Of a stretch of 49,557 nucleotides of DNA, positions 35,205-43,917 are shown one piece after another. Within the stretch, counting starts at the first letter, position 1. Every line of letters starts with the position of its first letter. The DNA is from Candidatus Frackibacter sp. WG13. GTDB taxonomy: Bacteria; Bacillota; Halanaerobiia; Halobacteroidales; Acetohalobiaceae. The stretch lies in the NCBI RefSeq assembly GCF_900114655.1, contig NZ_FOTT01000024.1, forward strand, positions 1-49,557. Reading direction: 5' to 3'. The position numbers were made by a program, and so were the translations under genes. Under the pieces are notes generated by a model that saw only the letters and a list, made by a program, of their open reading frames with translations, was not told the origin of the DNA and ran no database searches.

Positions 35205-36545
35205 ATGATTTTAACTGCTAAATGGGTTATGCCGATAAGCAAAGAACCTTTAAAATATGGTGCGGTAGTTGTTGAGGGCGAAGAGATTAAAGATGTGGGG
35301 TATAAGGATGAGATTTTATCTAAATATCCGCAAGATGAAGTGAAAGATTTGGGAGAAGTTATTCTGTTTCCGGGTTTAATTAATATCCACACTCATCTTG
35401 ATTATACTATTTTAAGAGGAGTAGGAGATAATCTATCATTCTTGCCTTGGATAAGTAAACTAGTTGCTAAGAGTAGAAAGTTATCTTTTGAAGAGATCTT
35501 GCTTTCTGCTAAGCTGGGGGCTTTGGAACTCTTATCAGCAGGAGTAACTACTATTGCAGACACTACTGCTACTGGGGCTTCTTTGCAGGCTGCTTCTGAG
35601 TTAGGGTTAAGAGGTGTTATCTATCAAGAGGTTTTTGGGATGGATGATGAGAAGATAGGTCTTATTCTTGCTGATGTTGAAGAAAAGTATAATAAATTAA
35701 AGTCGCAAGCTAACCTTAAGCTAAAGATTGGACTATCACCTCATGCACCTTATTCGGTTTCTGGAAGATTACTTCAAGAAATAAGTAAGTTCGCTGCAAA
35801 GAAGGATGTTCCTCTTTGCATGCATTTAGCAGAAACAGAGGAAGAGATTGAATTTTTATTAAAGGGAACAGGTTCTTTTGCTACTACTTATCGCGAAGCG
35901 GTGGGTTGGGGAGATATTCCTTGGCAGGCACCACAAGTATCCGCAGTAAAATACTTAGATGATTTAGGTGTCTTAAATGATAGATTATTAGCAGTACATG
36001 TAGTGCAGACTAATGATGAGGATTTAGAACTGTTGAGGGAAAATGGAGTAAAAGTAGCTCACTGTCCCAAAAGTAATGCTAAATTAGGAAATGGAATAGC
36101 TAATTTGCCAGCAATGTTAGAGCAAGGATTAGAAGTTGGTTTAGGTACTGATAGTGCGGCTAGTAATAATTCCTTGGGTCTTTTTTCTGAGATGGAGTTT
36201 GGTTTGTTATTACATCGAGCTAATCAAAGAGATGCAGAAGTCTTAACTGCTAAGGAAGTAGTAGAGATGGCGACAATTAAAGGAGCAAGGATTTTAGGCT
36301 TAGAAGAAGAAGTTGGAACTTTAGAAGTAGGCAAGAAGGCTGATTTAACTGCGGTTAGCATTGATAATCTAGCCAACCAACCGGTTTATGACCCATATTC
36401 TACTTTGGTTTATAATGCTTCTAGCCGTGATGTAATCTTAACTATGATTAACGGAGAGCTTATATATAAGAATGAAGAATTTAATGGAAGAATAGAAGAA
36501 GTGATAAATGAATTAAAGCAAGTGAAGCAGAAGATAGAAGAATGA
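35205..36545 (+). CDS. Amidohydrolase, probable aminofutalosine deaminase
   Basis: This 446-residue protein is an amidohydrolase-superfamily deaminase of the MtaD/SAH-deaminase branch. Metal ligands are visible as HTH (His62, His64), the histidine of HLAETEEE, the histidine preceding VVQTND and the aspartate of GTDSAASNN. Members deaminate adenine in nucleosides such as S-adenosylhomocysteine, methylthioadenosine or aminofutalosine. Encoded among mqnE, mqnA, mqnC and ubiX, it most likely converts aminofutalosine to futalosine. No futalosine hydrolase (mqnB) is seen in this window. The start at ATG 35205 follows AGGAGCG. Confidence 0.85.
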   Translation: MILTAKWVMPISKEPLKYGAVVVEGEEIKDVGYKDEILSKYPQDEVKDLGEVILFPGLINIHTHLDYTILRGVGDNLSFLPWISKLVAKSRKLSFEEILLSAKLGALELLSAGVTTIADTTATGASLQAASELGLRGVIYQEVFGMDDEKIGLILADVEEKYNKLKSQANLKLKIGLSPHAPYSVSGRLLQEISKFAAKKDVPLCMHLAETEEEIEFLLKGTGSFATTYREAVGWGDIPWQAPQVSAVKYLDDLGVLNDRLLAVHVVQTNDEDLELLRENGVKVAHCPKSNAKLGNGIANLPAMLEQGLEVGLGTDSAASNNSLGLFSEMEFGLLLHRANQRDAEVLTAKEVVEMATIKGARILGLEEEVGTLEVGKKADLTAVSIDNLANQPVYDPYSTLVYNASSRDVILTMINGELIYKNEEFNGRIEEVINELKQVKQKIEE

Positions 36546-36566
36546 TAATTAGGAGGAACTTTAAAA

Positions 36567-37169
36567 TTGAAGCCTTATGTGGTAGGAATTACCGGAGCTA
36601 GTGGTAGTATTTATGCTAAAAGATTATTAAAAGTATTAATTAATAAAGGACACCAGGTTTATGTGATTATTAGTGAACCAGGGAGACGAGTGTGGAGAGA
36701 TGAATTAGAAATAGAATTAGGAGATATGACCCGGGAAATAAATGAGCGTATTCGTCAGAGTCTAGGCCTAGATAAAGATGATGAATCTATAATCTATTTA
36801 GATAATGATAATATAGGGGCTCCAACCGCTAGTGGTTCTTTTCAAACAGCAGGCATGGTCGTAATTCCGTGCAGCATGTCTACTGTGTCAGGAATAGCTT
36901 ATGGTCGTTCGACTTCTCTTCTGGAGAGGTCAGCAGATGTAATATTAAAAGAGAAGCGACAGTTAATAGTAGTGCCTAGGGAGACACCTTTAAATACGAT
37001 TCATTTAGAGAATATGTTAAAATTATCGAAGTTAGGAGTAGATATTATTCCGCCGATGCCTGGTTTTTATAATAATCCCCAAACTATAGATGATTTAATT
37101 GATTTTGTAGTGGGGAGAGTTTTAGATCGCTTAGGGATTGAGCATAATATTTATGAGCGATGGGAGTAG
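36567..37169 (+). CDS. ubiX: UbiX-family flavin prenyltransferase
   Basis: The protein has 200 residues and begins VVGITGASGSIYAKRLLK, the FMN-binding signature of UbiX/Pad1. The PCSMSTVSGIAYGRS, VVPRETPLNTIHLENM and PPMPGFYNNP segments are conserved. It prenylates FMN with dimethylallyl phosphate to make the cofactor required by the UbiD decarboxylase at the start of the cluster. It starts with TTG at 36567 behind AGGAGGA, 20 bases after the deaminase gene. Confidence 0.94.
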   Translation: MKPYVVGITGASGSIYAKRLLKVLINKGHQVYVIISEPGRRVWRDELEIELGDMTREINERIRQSLGLDKDDESIIYLDNDNIGAPTASGSFQTAGMVVIPCSMSTVSGIAYGRSTSLLERSADVILKEKRQLIVVPRETPLNTIHLENMLKLSKLGVDIIPPMPGFYNNPQTIDDLIDFVVGRVLDRLGIEHNIYERWE

Positions 37170-37177
37170 AATATAAT

Positions 37178-37206
37178 TTGACAATTCTGTCTAACTATTG
37201 TAAGAT
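37178..37206 (+). promoter_or_regulatory. Promoter of the valS leader
   Basis: TTGACA at 37178-37183 and TAAGAT at 37201-37206 with a 17-base spacer, about 30 bases before the T-box. Confidence 0.7.
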
Positions 37207-37233
37207 AATATAAGAATAAAATATTTAACAGCT

Positions 37234-37474
37234 AAGATGGAGAGGAGTAAATAATTTAAGCTTACAGAGAGAGGTGCCCTTAGGCTGGAAGGTATCTTAA
37301 GACCTTAAATTATTGAAGTAGCTTCTGAGCTATTAGACTGAAAGAAAAGTAGGTTTAATCGGTAACTAGCCGTTATCTAGTTTGAGGGTCTAAAGTAATT
37401 ACTTTAGAAACTAAGGTGGTACCGCGAGAGTAAACTTTCTTTCGTCCTTATTTAAGGATGGAGAAAGTTTTTTT
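37234..37474 (+). promoter_or_regulatory. T-box riboswitch (valine specifier) with terminator
   Basis: The T-box sequence AAGGTGGTACCGCG lies at 37413-37426. Upstream is a Stem I region with AGAGAGGTGCCC and GGCTGGAAGG segments and, in GAAGTAGC, a GTA triplet at 37318-37320 in the specifier position, which is a valine codon. Downstream, AAACTTTCT...AGAAAGTTT with an inner GTCCTT/AAGGAT stem and T7 (37432-37474) forms the terminator. Uncharged tRNA-Val would stabilise the antiterminator and switch valS on. Confidence 0.92.
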
Positions 37475-37495
37475 AATTTAAAGGAGGAATTAAAG

Positions 37496-40147
37496 ATGAC
37501 GCAAGAAAAGATGGCCACAACTTATGATCCAGCTACTGTTGAAGATAAATGGTATGAATTCTGGATGGAGAATGATTATTTTGAAGCAGATGTTGACCAA
37601 GAGAAAGAATCGTTTTCGATTGTAATGCCGCCGCCGAATGTAACTGGGCAGCTACATATTGGACATGCTTTAGATAATACTTTACAGGATATTTTAACCC
37701 GGTGGAAACGGATGCAAGGTTATACTACTTTATGGGTGCCAGGAACAGACCATGCTAGTATAGCAACCGAAGTTAAAGTAGTTAATAAGATGCGTGATGA
37801 AGAAGGTTTAGAAAAGGATGACGTAGGTCGAGAAGGTTTCTTAGAGCGAGCTTGGGAATGGAAAGAAGAGTATGGTGGTCGAATTATAGATCAATTAAAG
37901 AAGCTAGGAACTTCTTGTGACTGGGGCCGTGAGCGCTTTACTATGGATGAAGGCTGTTCTAAGGCAGTTCGAGAAGCTTTTATCCAATTATATGAAAAAG
38001 ATTTAATCTATCGTGGTGATTATATTATTAACTGGTGTCCGGATTGTGGGACTACTTTATCAGATATTGAAGTAGAACATATGGAAATCCCAGGACATTT
38101 CTATCATATTAAGTATCAGATCAAAGATAGCGATGAAGAGATTGTAGTTGCTACTACTCGTCCTGAGACGATGTTAGGAGATACTGCGATTGCGGTTAAT
38201 CCAAGTGATGAAAGATATCAAGACTTGATAGGAAAGACAGTAATCCTACCAATCGTAGGCAGAGAGATTCCAGTAGTTGCTGATGAGTATGTAGATTCAG
38301 AGTTTGGAACTGGATTAGTAAAGGTTACTCCAGCTCATGACCCTAATGACTTTGAGATTGGACAGCGACATGACCTAGAAGTAATCAAAGTAATTGATGA
38401 TAATGCAATAATGACAGCTAAAGCCGGTAAGTATGAAGGAATGGATAGATACGAATGTCGTGAAGAATTAGTAAATGACTTAGATGCAAGTGGTCAACTA
38501 GTAGAAAAAGAAGAACATGACCATTCAGTGGGCCATTGTTATCGTTGTGATACAGTAATTGAGCCGTTGGTTTCTAAGCAGTGGTTTGTTAAGATGGAGC
38601 CGTTAGCTAAGCCAGCTATTGAAGCGGTTAAAGAAAGTGAGACTAACTTTGTCCCTGAGAGGTTTACTAAGGTTTATCTAAATTGGATGGAGAATATTAG
38701 AGATTGGTGTATTTCTCGTCAGTTATGGTGGGGACATCGTATTCCGGTTTGGTATTGTCAGGATTGTGAAGAAGAGATTGTAGCTCGTGAAGAGCCAACA
38801 GAATGCTCTGAATGTGGAAGTGAAGATTTAAAGCAGGATGAAGATGTGTTAGACACTTGGTTTAGTTCTGGATTATGGCCATTTTCTACTTTAGGTTGGC
38901 CAGAAGAAACAGATGAACTTGGCCTTTATTATCCAACGTCTGTCTTAGTAACAGGAAGAGATATTATTTTCTTCTGGGTAGCGAGAATGATCTTTTCTGG
39001 AATGGAATTTATGGAAGAAGCACCATTTGCTGATGTTTATGTTCATGGTTTAGTTAGAGATGCCCAAGGAAGAAAGATGAGTAAGTCCTTAGGTAACGGT
39101 GTTGACCCGTTAGAGTTTATTGATGAATACGGTGCAGATACACTACGCTTTACATTGATTACAGGTAATACTCCTGGTAATGATATGAGATTTAGACAGG
39201 AGAAAGTAGAAGCTAGTCGTAACTTTGTAAATAAGATTTGGAATGCTTCAAGATTTGTATTAATGAATTTAGAAGACTTTGATCCAAATGAAGTCGAAGA
39301 ATTAGATTATACTTTAGCTGATAAGTGGATTATGAGTAGAGTTAATAAGGTATCTCAGGAAGTAACAGATGCTTTAGATAAATATCAATTAGGTAATGCA
39401 GCGCAGATGTTATATGACTTTATCTGGAATGAATTCTGTGATTGGTATATTGAATTAATTAAGCCTAGATTATATCAAGATGAAGATCAGACAGCGAAAG
39501 AAACAGCTCAATATGTAGTTTGGTCAACTTTAGAGCAAACTTTACGTTTATTACATCCATTTATGCCATTCATCACGGAAGAGATTTGGCAGCGTCTATC
39601 TCATGAAGGCGAAACGGTTATGTTATCGCAATGGCCTGAGGGAGATGCAGACTTAATTAACGACGATGCAGAAGAGAAGATGGCAGTGATCATGGATGTA
39701 ATTAGAGCCATCCGAAATATCAGAAATGAAATGAAAGTAAATCCAGGTAGAGAGATAACAGCTATCTTACAGCCGAAGAGTGAGGAAAAGGTAGAAATAA
39801 TAGCTGCAGGCCAAGACTATATTGTGGATTTAGGTAAGATTTCTGATTTAACAGTAGAACAAGAACTAGATGAAAAGCCAGAGAAAGCGTCGACAGCTAT
39901 TACTAATGGTGTAGAGGTTATCTTACCACTAGAAGGAATGGTTGACTTAGATAAGGAAATAGCTCGCTTAGAAGATGAAATAGAAGAGATGGAGTTTGAA
40001 ATTAATCGAGCCGAAGGTAAATTAGCTAATGAAGGGTTTGTTAATAATGCTCCAGAAGAGTTGGTAGAAGAAGAGAAGCAGAAAGCTAAAGAATATAAAG
40101 ATAAAAAGGAGCAGTTGATAGAACGGTTGGAGATGTTGAAGTTGTAA
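37496..40147 (+). CDS. valS: Valyl-tRNA synthetase
   Basis: This full-length 883-residue class I synthetase has the HIGH motif (HIGHALDNT), KMSKS ([11 protein letters not shown]), an editing CP1 domain with [12 protein letters not shown], zinc-type Cys clusters (CPDCG, CQDCEEE...CSECG), an anticodon-binding domain and a C-terminal coiled-coil arm (about residues 815-883). It charges tRNA-Val and edits Thr-tRNA-Val. Expression is under the T-box described above. folC, a frequent downstream neighbour, is missing: a repeat-filled gap and the accessory region follow. Confidence 0.98.
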   Translation: MTQEKMATTYDPATVEDKWYEFWMENDYFEADVDQEKESFSIVMPPPNVTGQLHIGHALDNTLQDILTRWKRMQGYTTLWVPGTDHASIATEVKVVNKMRDEEGLEKDDVGREGFLERAWEWKEEYGGRIIDQLKKLGTSCDWGRERFTMDEGCSKAVREAFIQLYEKDLIYRGDYIINWCPDCGTTLSDIEVEHMEIPGHFYHIKYQIKDSDEEIVVATTRPETMLGDTAIAVNPSDERYQDLIGKTVILPIVGREIPVVADEYVDSEFGTGLVKVTPAHDPNDFEIGQRHDLEVIKVIDDNAIMTAKAGKYEGMDRYECREELVNDLDASGQLVEKEEHDHSVGHCYRCDTVIEPLVSKQWFVKMEPLAKPAIEAVKESETNFVPERFTKVYLNWMENIRDWCISRQLWWGHRIPVWYCQDCEEEIVAREEPTECSECGSEDLKQDEDVLDTWFSSGLWPFSTLGWPEETDELGLYYPTSVLVTGRDIIFFWVARMIFSGMEFMEEAPFADVYVHGLVRDAQGRKMSKSLGNGVDPLEFIDEYGADTLRFTLITGNTPGNDMRFRQEKVEASRNFVNKIWNASRFVLMNLEDFDPNEVEELDYTLADKWIMSRVNKVSQEVTDALDKYQLGNAAQMLYDFIWNEFCDWYIELIKPRLYQDEDQTAKETAQYVVWSTLEQTLRLLHPFMPFITEEIWQRLSHEGETVMLSQWPEGDADLINDDAEEKMAVIMDVIRAIRNIRNEMKVNPGREITAILQPKSEEKVEIIAAGQDYIVDLGKISDLTVEQELDEKPEKASTAITNGVEVILPLEGMVDLDKEIARLEDEIEEMEFEINRAEGKLANEGFVNNAPEELVEEEKQKAKEYKDKKEQLIERLEMLKL

Positions 40148-40175
40148 GAGAAAATTAATTACAAACCTTTAAATG

Positions 40176-40312
40176 ATGATTGGACACAGACTGCCACAGA
40201 CAAGACACAGACTGAAAGATAAGGCTAAGATTAAGGATAAGACTAAGACTAGAATTAAAACTAATAATTAATACTGATTCTTGAAATTAAGAAGTCTTGT
40301 GTTAGATAGTAG
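40176..40312. repeat. GACACAGACT-rich intergenic element, copy B
   Basis: This element shares GACACAGACT (twice), CCACAGAC, AAGATTAAGGATAA and AAGTCTTGTGTTAG with the element at 31711. It contains a run of degenerate AAGACT/AAGATT hexamers. It follows valS and marks the boundary between the core and accessory regions. Confidence 0.55.
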
Positions 40313-40340
40313 TTGTGGGTTTGTGAACTTTTATTAATAA

Positions 40341-40377
40341 AGAGAGCTGATATCAAATGATATTAGCTCTCTTTTTA
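40341..40377 (+). terminator. Terminator upstream of the integrase gene
   Basis: AGAGAGCT-ATATCA pairs with TGATAT-AGCTCTCT around AA, followed by T5. It probably closes the valS transcript. The remaining sequence to 40538 is AT-rich with no clear promoter. Confidence 0.8.
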
Positions 40378-40538
40378 TATTTCGAAGAAAATTTATTATA
40401 GATTAAAAACATAATTTGCTAAAAATAAGTATCTTTTTTAAGTTTTAGACAGGGATGTAGGAAAGATATCTCGTAATAATATATTAGGATATATTTGGAT
40501 AAAAAGTATTTTTGTGATACTTAAGGAAGGTTGGTAGT

Positions 40539-41621
40539 ATGGGAATACATATTCAAAAAGGAGAAGAGGAAGAACTTATAGTTAAATTCAATTATACGTC
40601 AGGGAGGGTTAAAAAGATAAAGTTAATTGATGGCCGGCGTTGGGATCCAGAAGAGAAGTTTTGGACGATTCCTTATACGGAGGAAGCGGTTGAGCAACTA
40701 TTTAATATTTTTGAAGATGAGGAAATTTTGGTAGATGAATCACTTGATTTAGATATTTACAGAGGAAGTATAGGTGCACAGACTTGGAAGTCTAAGGTTT
40801 TAGGTGAAATGAAGGAAGAATTAAAATTACAAGGGTATAGCCCAAATACTATAGATGTATATTTAACACATATTAATCAGTTTATAAAGTTTCATAAGAA
40901 AAATCCTGAGACTTTACAACAAGAGGATGTACGTAAATATTTATTATTTTTATTAGAAGAAAAAGAGAGTTCTCATTCGTATGCAAATCAAGCATTGAGT
41001 TCACTTAAATTTTTATACAGTGAGGTATTACATAAGCAAGAGGTGGTTTTCAATCTTCCTAGACCAAAGAAAGAAAAGAAATTACCAGTTGTATTAAGTC
41101 AGCAAGAAGTTTCTAAAATATTAAATTCTATAGACAATTATAAACATCGTGCAATATTATTTTTGACTTATTCAGCGGGATTACGTGTAAGTGAGGTTGT
41201 GGGGTTGAAGATAAATGATATTGATAGTGACCGCATGTTAATTCGGGTAAGGCAAGGTAAAGGCAGAAAGGATCGATATTCTATTCTTTCAGAGGCAGCA
41301 CTTAAAGCGTTGAGAGAATATGCAAAAAGATATAATTTAGCTAAATGGCTTTTTCCAGGAGGGAAGAAAGGGACTCATTTAACAGAACGAAGTGTGCAAA
41401 GAGTTTTTAAAAAAGCATGTAAAAAGGCTAATATAGAAAAAGATGTTTCGATTCATTCTTTTAGACATTCTTTTGCTACTCATTTACTTGAGAAAGGAGT
41501 GGATTTAAGATATATTCAGGAATTACTTGGACATAAAAGCTCGAAGACTACGGAGATATATACGCATGTCAGTAAGAAAAAACTTAATAATATAAAAAGC
41601 CCGTTAGATGATTTGGTCTAA
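40539..41621 (+). CDS. Tyrosine recombinase/integrase with extra N-terminal domain
   Basis: The 360-residue protein has all catalytic residues of tyrosine recombinases: Arg216, Lys241, His306, Arg309, His332 and the nucleophile Tyr341. Residues 83-168 form the SAM-like core-binding domain. Residues 10-62 are an extra domain with the pattern KFNY...VKKIKLIDGRRWDPEEKFW, reminiscent of HARP-like annealing-helicase domains. Features recalling IntI are QFIKFHKKNPETL, PRPKKEKKLPVVLS and the terminal IKSPLDDL. However, the segment from GKG to HxxR is about 65 residues, far shorter than in IntI1, so the IntI-specific insertion is absent. It starts at ATG 40539 behind AAGGAAGG. Confidence 0.9.
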   Translation: MGIHIQKGEEEELIVKFNYTSGRVKKIKLIDGRRWDPEEKFWTIPYTEEAVEQLFNIFEDEEILVDESLDLDIYRGSIGAQTWKSKVLGEMKEELKLQGYSPNTIDVYLTHINQFIKFHKKNPETLQQEDVRKYLLFLLEEKESSHSYANQALSSLKFLYSEVLHKQEVVFNLPRPKKEKKLPVVLSQQEVSKILNSIDNYKHRAILFLTYSAGLRVSEVVGLKINDIDSDRMLIRVRQGKGRKDRYSILSEAALKALREYAKRYNLAKWLFPGGKKGTHLTERSVQRVFKKACKKANIEKDVSIHSFRHSFATHLLEKGVDLRYIQELLGHKSSKTTEIYTHVSKKKLNNIKSPLDDLV

Positions 41622-41653
41622 GCAAATGAGAATAAAGGGTAATTTAGATAAGA

Positions 41654-41679
41654 TATTACCGACGCTAGTGTCGGTAATA
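41654..41679. other. Perfect hairpin downstream of the integrase gene
   Basis: TATTACCGAC and its complement enclose a 6-base loop. No T tract follows, so it is a poor terminator. It may be an integrase accessory site or an mRNA-end structure. Confidence 0.55.
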
Positions 41680-41694
41680 AATTGAAATAAGTAT

Positions 41695-41730
41695 GTTATA
41701 TGACATTCGTTAAGATTCAGTTATATGACA
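41695..41730 (+). other. Candidate attI with direct repeats
   Basis: Two copies of GTTATATGACA (41695-41705 and 41720-41730) flank CGTTAAG, whose GTTA core (41709-41712) resembles the GTTA of the three attC-like sites. Position, core and flanking direct repeats fit an attI recombination site. This is inference from layout. Confidence 0.4.
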
Positions 41731-41775
41731 GATGGCACAAGATACTATTACATTAAAAATTCAAGGGGGAAAAAC

Positions 41776-42579
41776 ATGTTTTATCATATTTTAATTTCTA
41801 CAGAAGAAACAGATGAAGTATATGAAATTGATCACGAGGACTTAAATTATATTAAAGAAAATATGGCAAAACCGTATCTTCAAAACAAAGATTTTCAAGT
41901 AGATGGATATTTTATTGAGCCATCAAAAGTTAAAAGAATGATAATCACTACCACAGGAAAAGCATCTAATTATCTACGAGAAGCTAAACAAAGTCAAGTA
42001 TCACCAGGTGTTCTTTATGTTTATAGTAGAAAAGAATGTGTTTTTGAAATAGATGATTATAAAGAGGATATTACAAGAGAAGTATTTGAAGAAATTAAAG
42101 AAAATATAACAAAAAATGAAGAAAAAACATTAAAAAAAAGCAATGATGATAGTGCTGATAGTAATGAAGATACAACTATTTTTTTGGCTTATAGTTATAG
42201 AGAAGATGATGATGAATTTGTTTCTGGATTTAAAGAGTTGCTCGAGAATAAGGGTTATAAAGTAATTGATGGAAAAGCAGATAGATTGGGTTCAATATCT
42301 GATGCAATTATTGAAAAAATTCAAATTTCAGATATAGCAGTTATTGTTATGACAAAAAGAGATAAAAAAGAGAATGGAAAATTTACAACAGCGGCTTGGT
42401 TATTAGAAGAGAAAGGGGCAGCAATTGCATTTGATAAAGATGTTGCAATGTTTGTTGAAGAAGGAATAGATGAAACAGATATTGGTGGTTTACAAGGAGA
42501 TGCTCAAAGATTTCATTTTACAAGAAATAATTTTTTAAAAGTTGTTATGAATTTTGTAAAAATACTTGAAGTAGAATAG
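41776..42579 (+). CDS. TIR-like domain protein (cassette 1)
   Basis: The product (267 residues) has an unrecognised N-terminal domain (residues 1-110), an acidic Lys/Asn/Asp linker (110-132) and a C-terminal TIR-like domain from about 133. That domain starts TTIFLAYSYREDDD and continues LENKGYKVIDG, ADRLGSISDAIIEKIQISDIAVIVMT and AAWLLEEKGAAIAF. It resembles predicted nucleotide-binding TIR-like proteins, some of which are NAD-degrading antiphage effectors. Glu211 or Glu212 would be the candidate catalytic residue. An earlier in-frame ATG (41725) exists, but AAGGGGG sits just before 41776. Very high A+T and Lys content set it apart from the core genes. Function is inferred. Confidence 0.7.
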   Translation: MFYHILISTEETDEVYEIDHEDLNYIKENMAKPYLQNKDFQVDGYFIEPSKVKRMIITTTGKASNYLREAKQSQVSPGVLYVYSRKECVFEIDDYKEDITREVFEEIKENITKNEEKTLKKSNDDSADSNEDTTIFLAYSYREDDDEFVSGFKELLENKGYKVIDGKADRLGSISDAIIEKIQISDIAVIVMTKRDKKENGKFTTAAWLLEEKGAAIAFDKDVAMFVEEGIDETDIGGLQGDAQRFHFTRNNFLKVVMNFVKILEVE

Positions 42580-42652
42580 ATAGATAAATAAATTATAAAA
42601 AAGAGGTTTTAATCTAATTGAAATGTAATTAAAAAATTGGAGGAAGATATTA

Positions 42653-43300
42653 ATGTCTAAGAAAATTGGTAGAAATGACCGTTGTCCTTGTGGAAGTGGT
42701 AGAAAATATAAAAAGTGTTGTATAAACAAGTTTGTTACTAATAAATTTATTCAATGGGAAATTAATGCCAGAGATATTTTAATTAGTGAACCAAAGAACG
42801 ATGATATTGTCAAAATATTTTTTAATGTTCTAGATATTATAGACAGAAGAGATTGGAAAGGTGCATGTCATGCAACATGTGCAGTCTTATATGTTTTATT
42901 TAGTGAGATAGGATTAAAACCAACTCTTTGTTTAGGTGAGGTTAAATATAGTAACATTGTTTTTGACCATTCTTGGATAGAAATATCTAATAATGTTTAT
43001 GATGCTGCAATATTTAAAACTATTCATGGGGATATGTTATTTTCTCCTATAATTAATGGAGTATCTGTTGATACTAAGCAACCACCCAAAGCAGAGTATG
43101 GTATAGTATCTGGACAAGCTATTAGTGCTTATGCAAAAAAAATTAAAAATACTTCTTTTGAAAAATATATGAGTAATTATCCAGAAAGGAAAAATGGACT
43201 TTGGGATTTTGTTAAAATAATCGCAAAAAAGATTTCGCTTGATGTGAATATTCAAGAATTAAAAAGTAAGTATTCTAATGTTAAATGGTCAGATAAATAG
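42653..43300 (+). CDS. SEC-C motif protein with cysteine protease/transglutaminase-like domain (cassette 1)
   Basis: The protein has 215 residues. Residues 5-23 form a SEC-C zinc motif, [18 protein letters not shown], as at the SecA C-terminus. Residues about 68-120 carry [20 protein letters not shown] and VYDAAI. This Cys72/Cys76...His106...Asp117 order resembles the catalytic triad of transglutaminase-like or papain-like proteins. It might modify or cleave a target or its TIR-like neighbour. No attC lies between the two genes, so they travel as one cassette. GGAGGAAG precedes the ATG. The function is not known. Confidence 0.65.
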   Translation: MSKKIGRNDRCPCGSGRKYKKCCINKFVTNKFIQWEINARDILISEPKNDDIVKIFFNVLDIIDRRDWKGACHATCAVLYVLFSEIGLKPTLCLGEVKYSNIVFDHSWIEISNNVYDAAIFKTIHGDMLFSPIINGVSVDTKQPPKAEYGIVSGQAISAYAKKIKNTSFEKYMSNYPERKNGLWDFVKIIAKKISLDVNIQELKSKYSNVKWSDK

Positions 43301-43361
43301 TTTTTTATTGTCAATAGAAAAATAGTAGCAGTAACTTTAACATGGGGGAGTGCCATCCATC

Positions 43362-43492
43362 ATATAACAGCACCTTAGCGACATCCCAGTTATGAGCATA
43401 AATGAAAGTTAGGCTGACTTATGTGAGATTTAGAGGTTTATCTGAGACTAGGATGGTTAGCGGGGACGTCGCGAAGCTGCGGGACGTTAGAC
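43362..43492 (+). other. attC-like site 1 (end of cassette 1)
   Basis: The left arm is ATATAACA then GCACCTTAGCGACATCCC. The right arm is GGGGACGTCGCGAAGCTGC, then GGGAC, then the core GTTAGAC (43486-43492). Reversed, the right arm reads GCAGCTTCGCGACGTCCC, matching the left arm with few mismatches. The left spacer is one base and the right spacer five. About 80 bases of variable centre separate the arms. Confidence 0.75.
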
Positions 43493-43533
43493 GACATACT
43501 ATGTTAGTTAATTTATATGGAGGGTAAAAACTA

Positions 43534-43917
43534 ATGAGCATTAATAAAAACGATAACTATTTGAAAAAAGAAATCTACAAAACAGTATCAAAATTAACTA
43601 AAGAACATTTAGATAAAACAGGTAAATCTCAAACTCAATTATCAAATGAGATAAATGTAGTTAGATCTTATATAAGCAATATTATAAATGAACATACTTT
43701 CTCGATTGCAAGTTTTACGTTACAAAAATTAATGAATGAAATGAATATTCCAATATATAGAATTTTTGAAAATTTAGACTTATCAAATTTTGAAAAAGAT
43801 GATTATTATTCTTTATTTAATAGAGCATATCAAAATAATATAATGCCTAAAGATTTAGAAAATGCTATATATTTATTTAAAACTTTGAATTTAAATGAGG
43901 TTTCTTTAGATGAGTAA
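43534..43917 (+). CDS. Small helix-turn-helix protein (cassette 2)
   Basis: The 127-residue protein contains an Xre/Cro-type helix-turn-helix at about residues 30-70 (KSQTQLSNEINVVRSYISNIINEHTF style, with NIP-IYRIF following). It overlaps the HTH-HNH gene by 8 bases (GATGAGTAA), so the two are translationally coupled. It is probably the cassette regulator, controlling the adjacent nuclease or SIR2-like gene. ATATGGAGGG precedes the ATG, 48 bases after the predicted cassette boundary. Confidence 0.72.
   Translation: MSINKNDNYLKKEIYKTVSKLTKEHLDKTGKSQTQLSNEINVVRSYISNIINEHTFSIASFTLQKLMNEMNIPIYRIFENLDLSNFEKDDYYSLFNRAYQNNIMPKDLENAIYLFKTLNLNEVSLDE

Noticed and set aside
40539-41621. Calling the integrase a standard IntI
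   Set aside because: The segment between the catalytic lysine and HxxR is too short to hold the IntI-specific insertion, and an extra N-terminal domain is present.
41725-41775. Earlier start codon for the TIR-like gene
   Set aside because: The ATG at 41725 lies within the candidate attI repeats and lacks a ribosome site, whereas AAGGGGG precedes ATG 41776.
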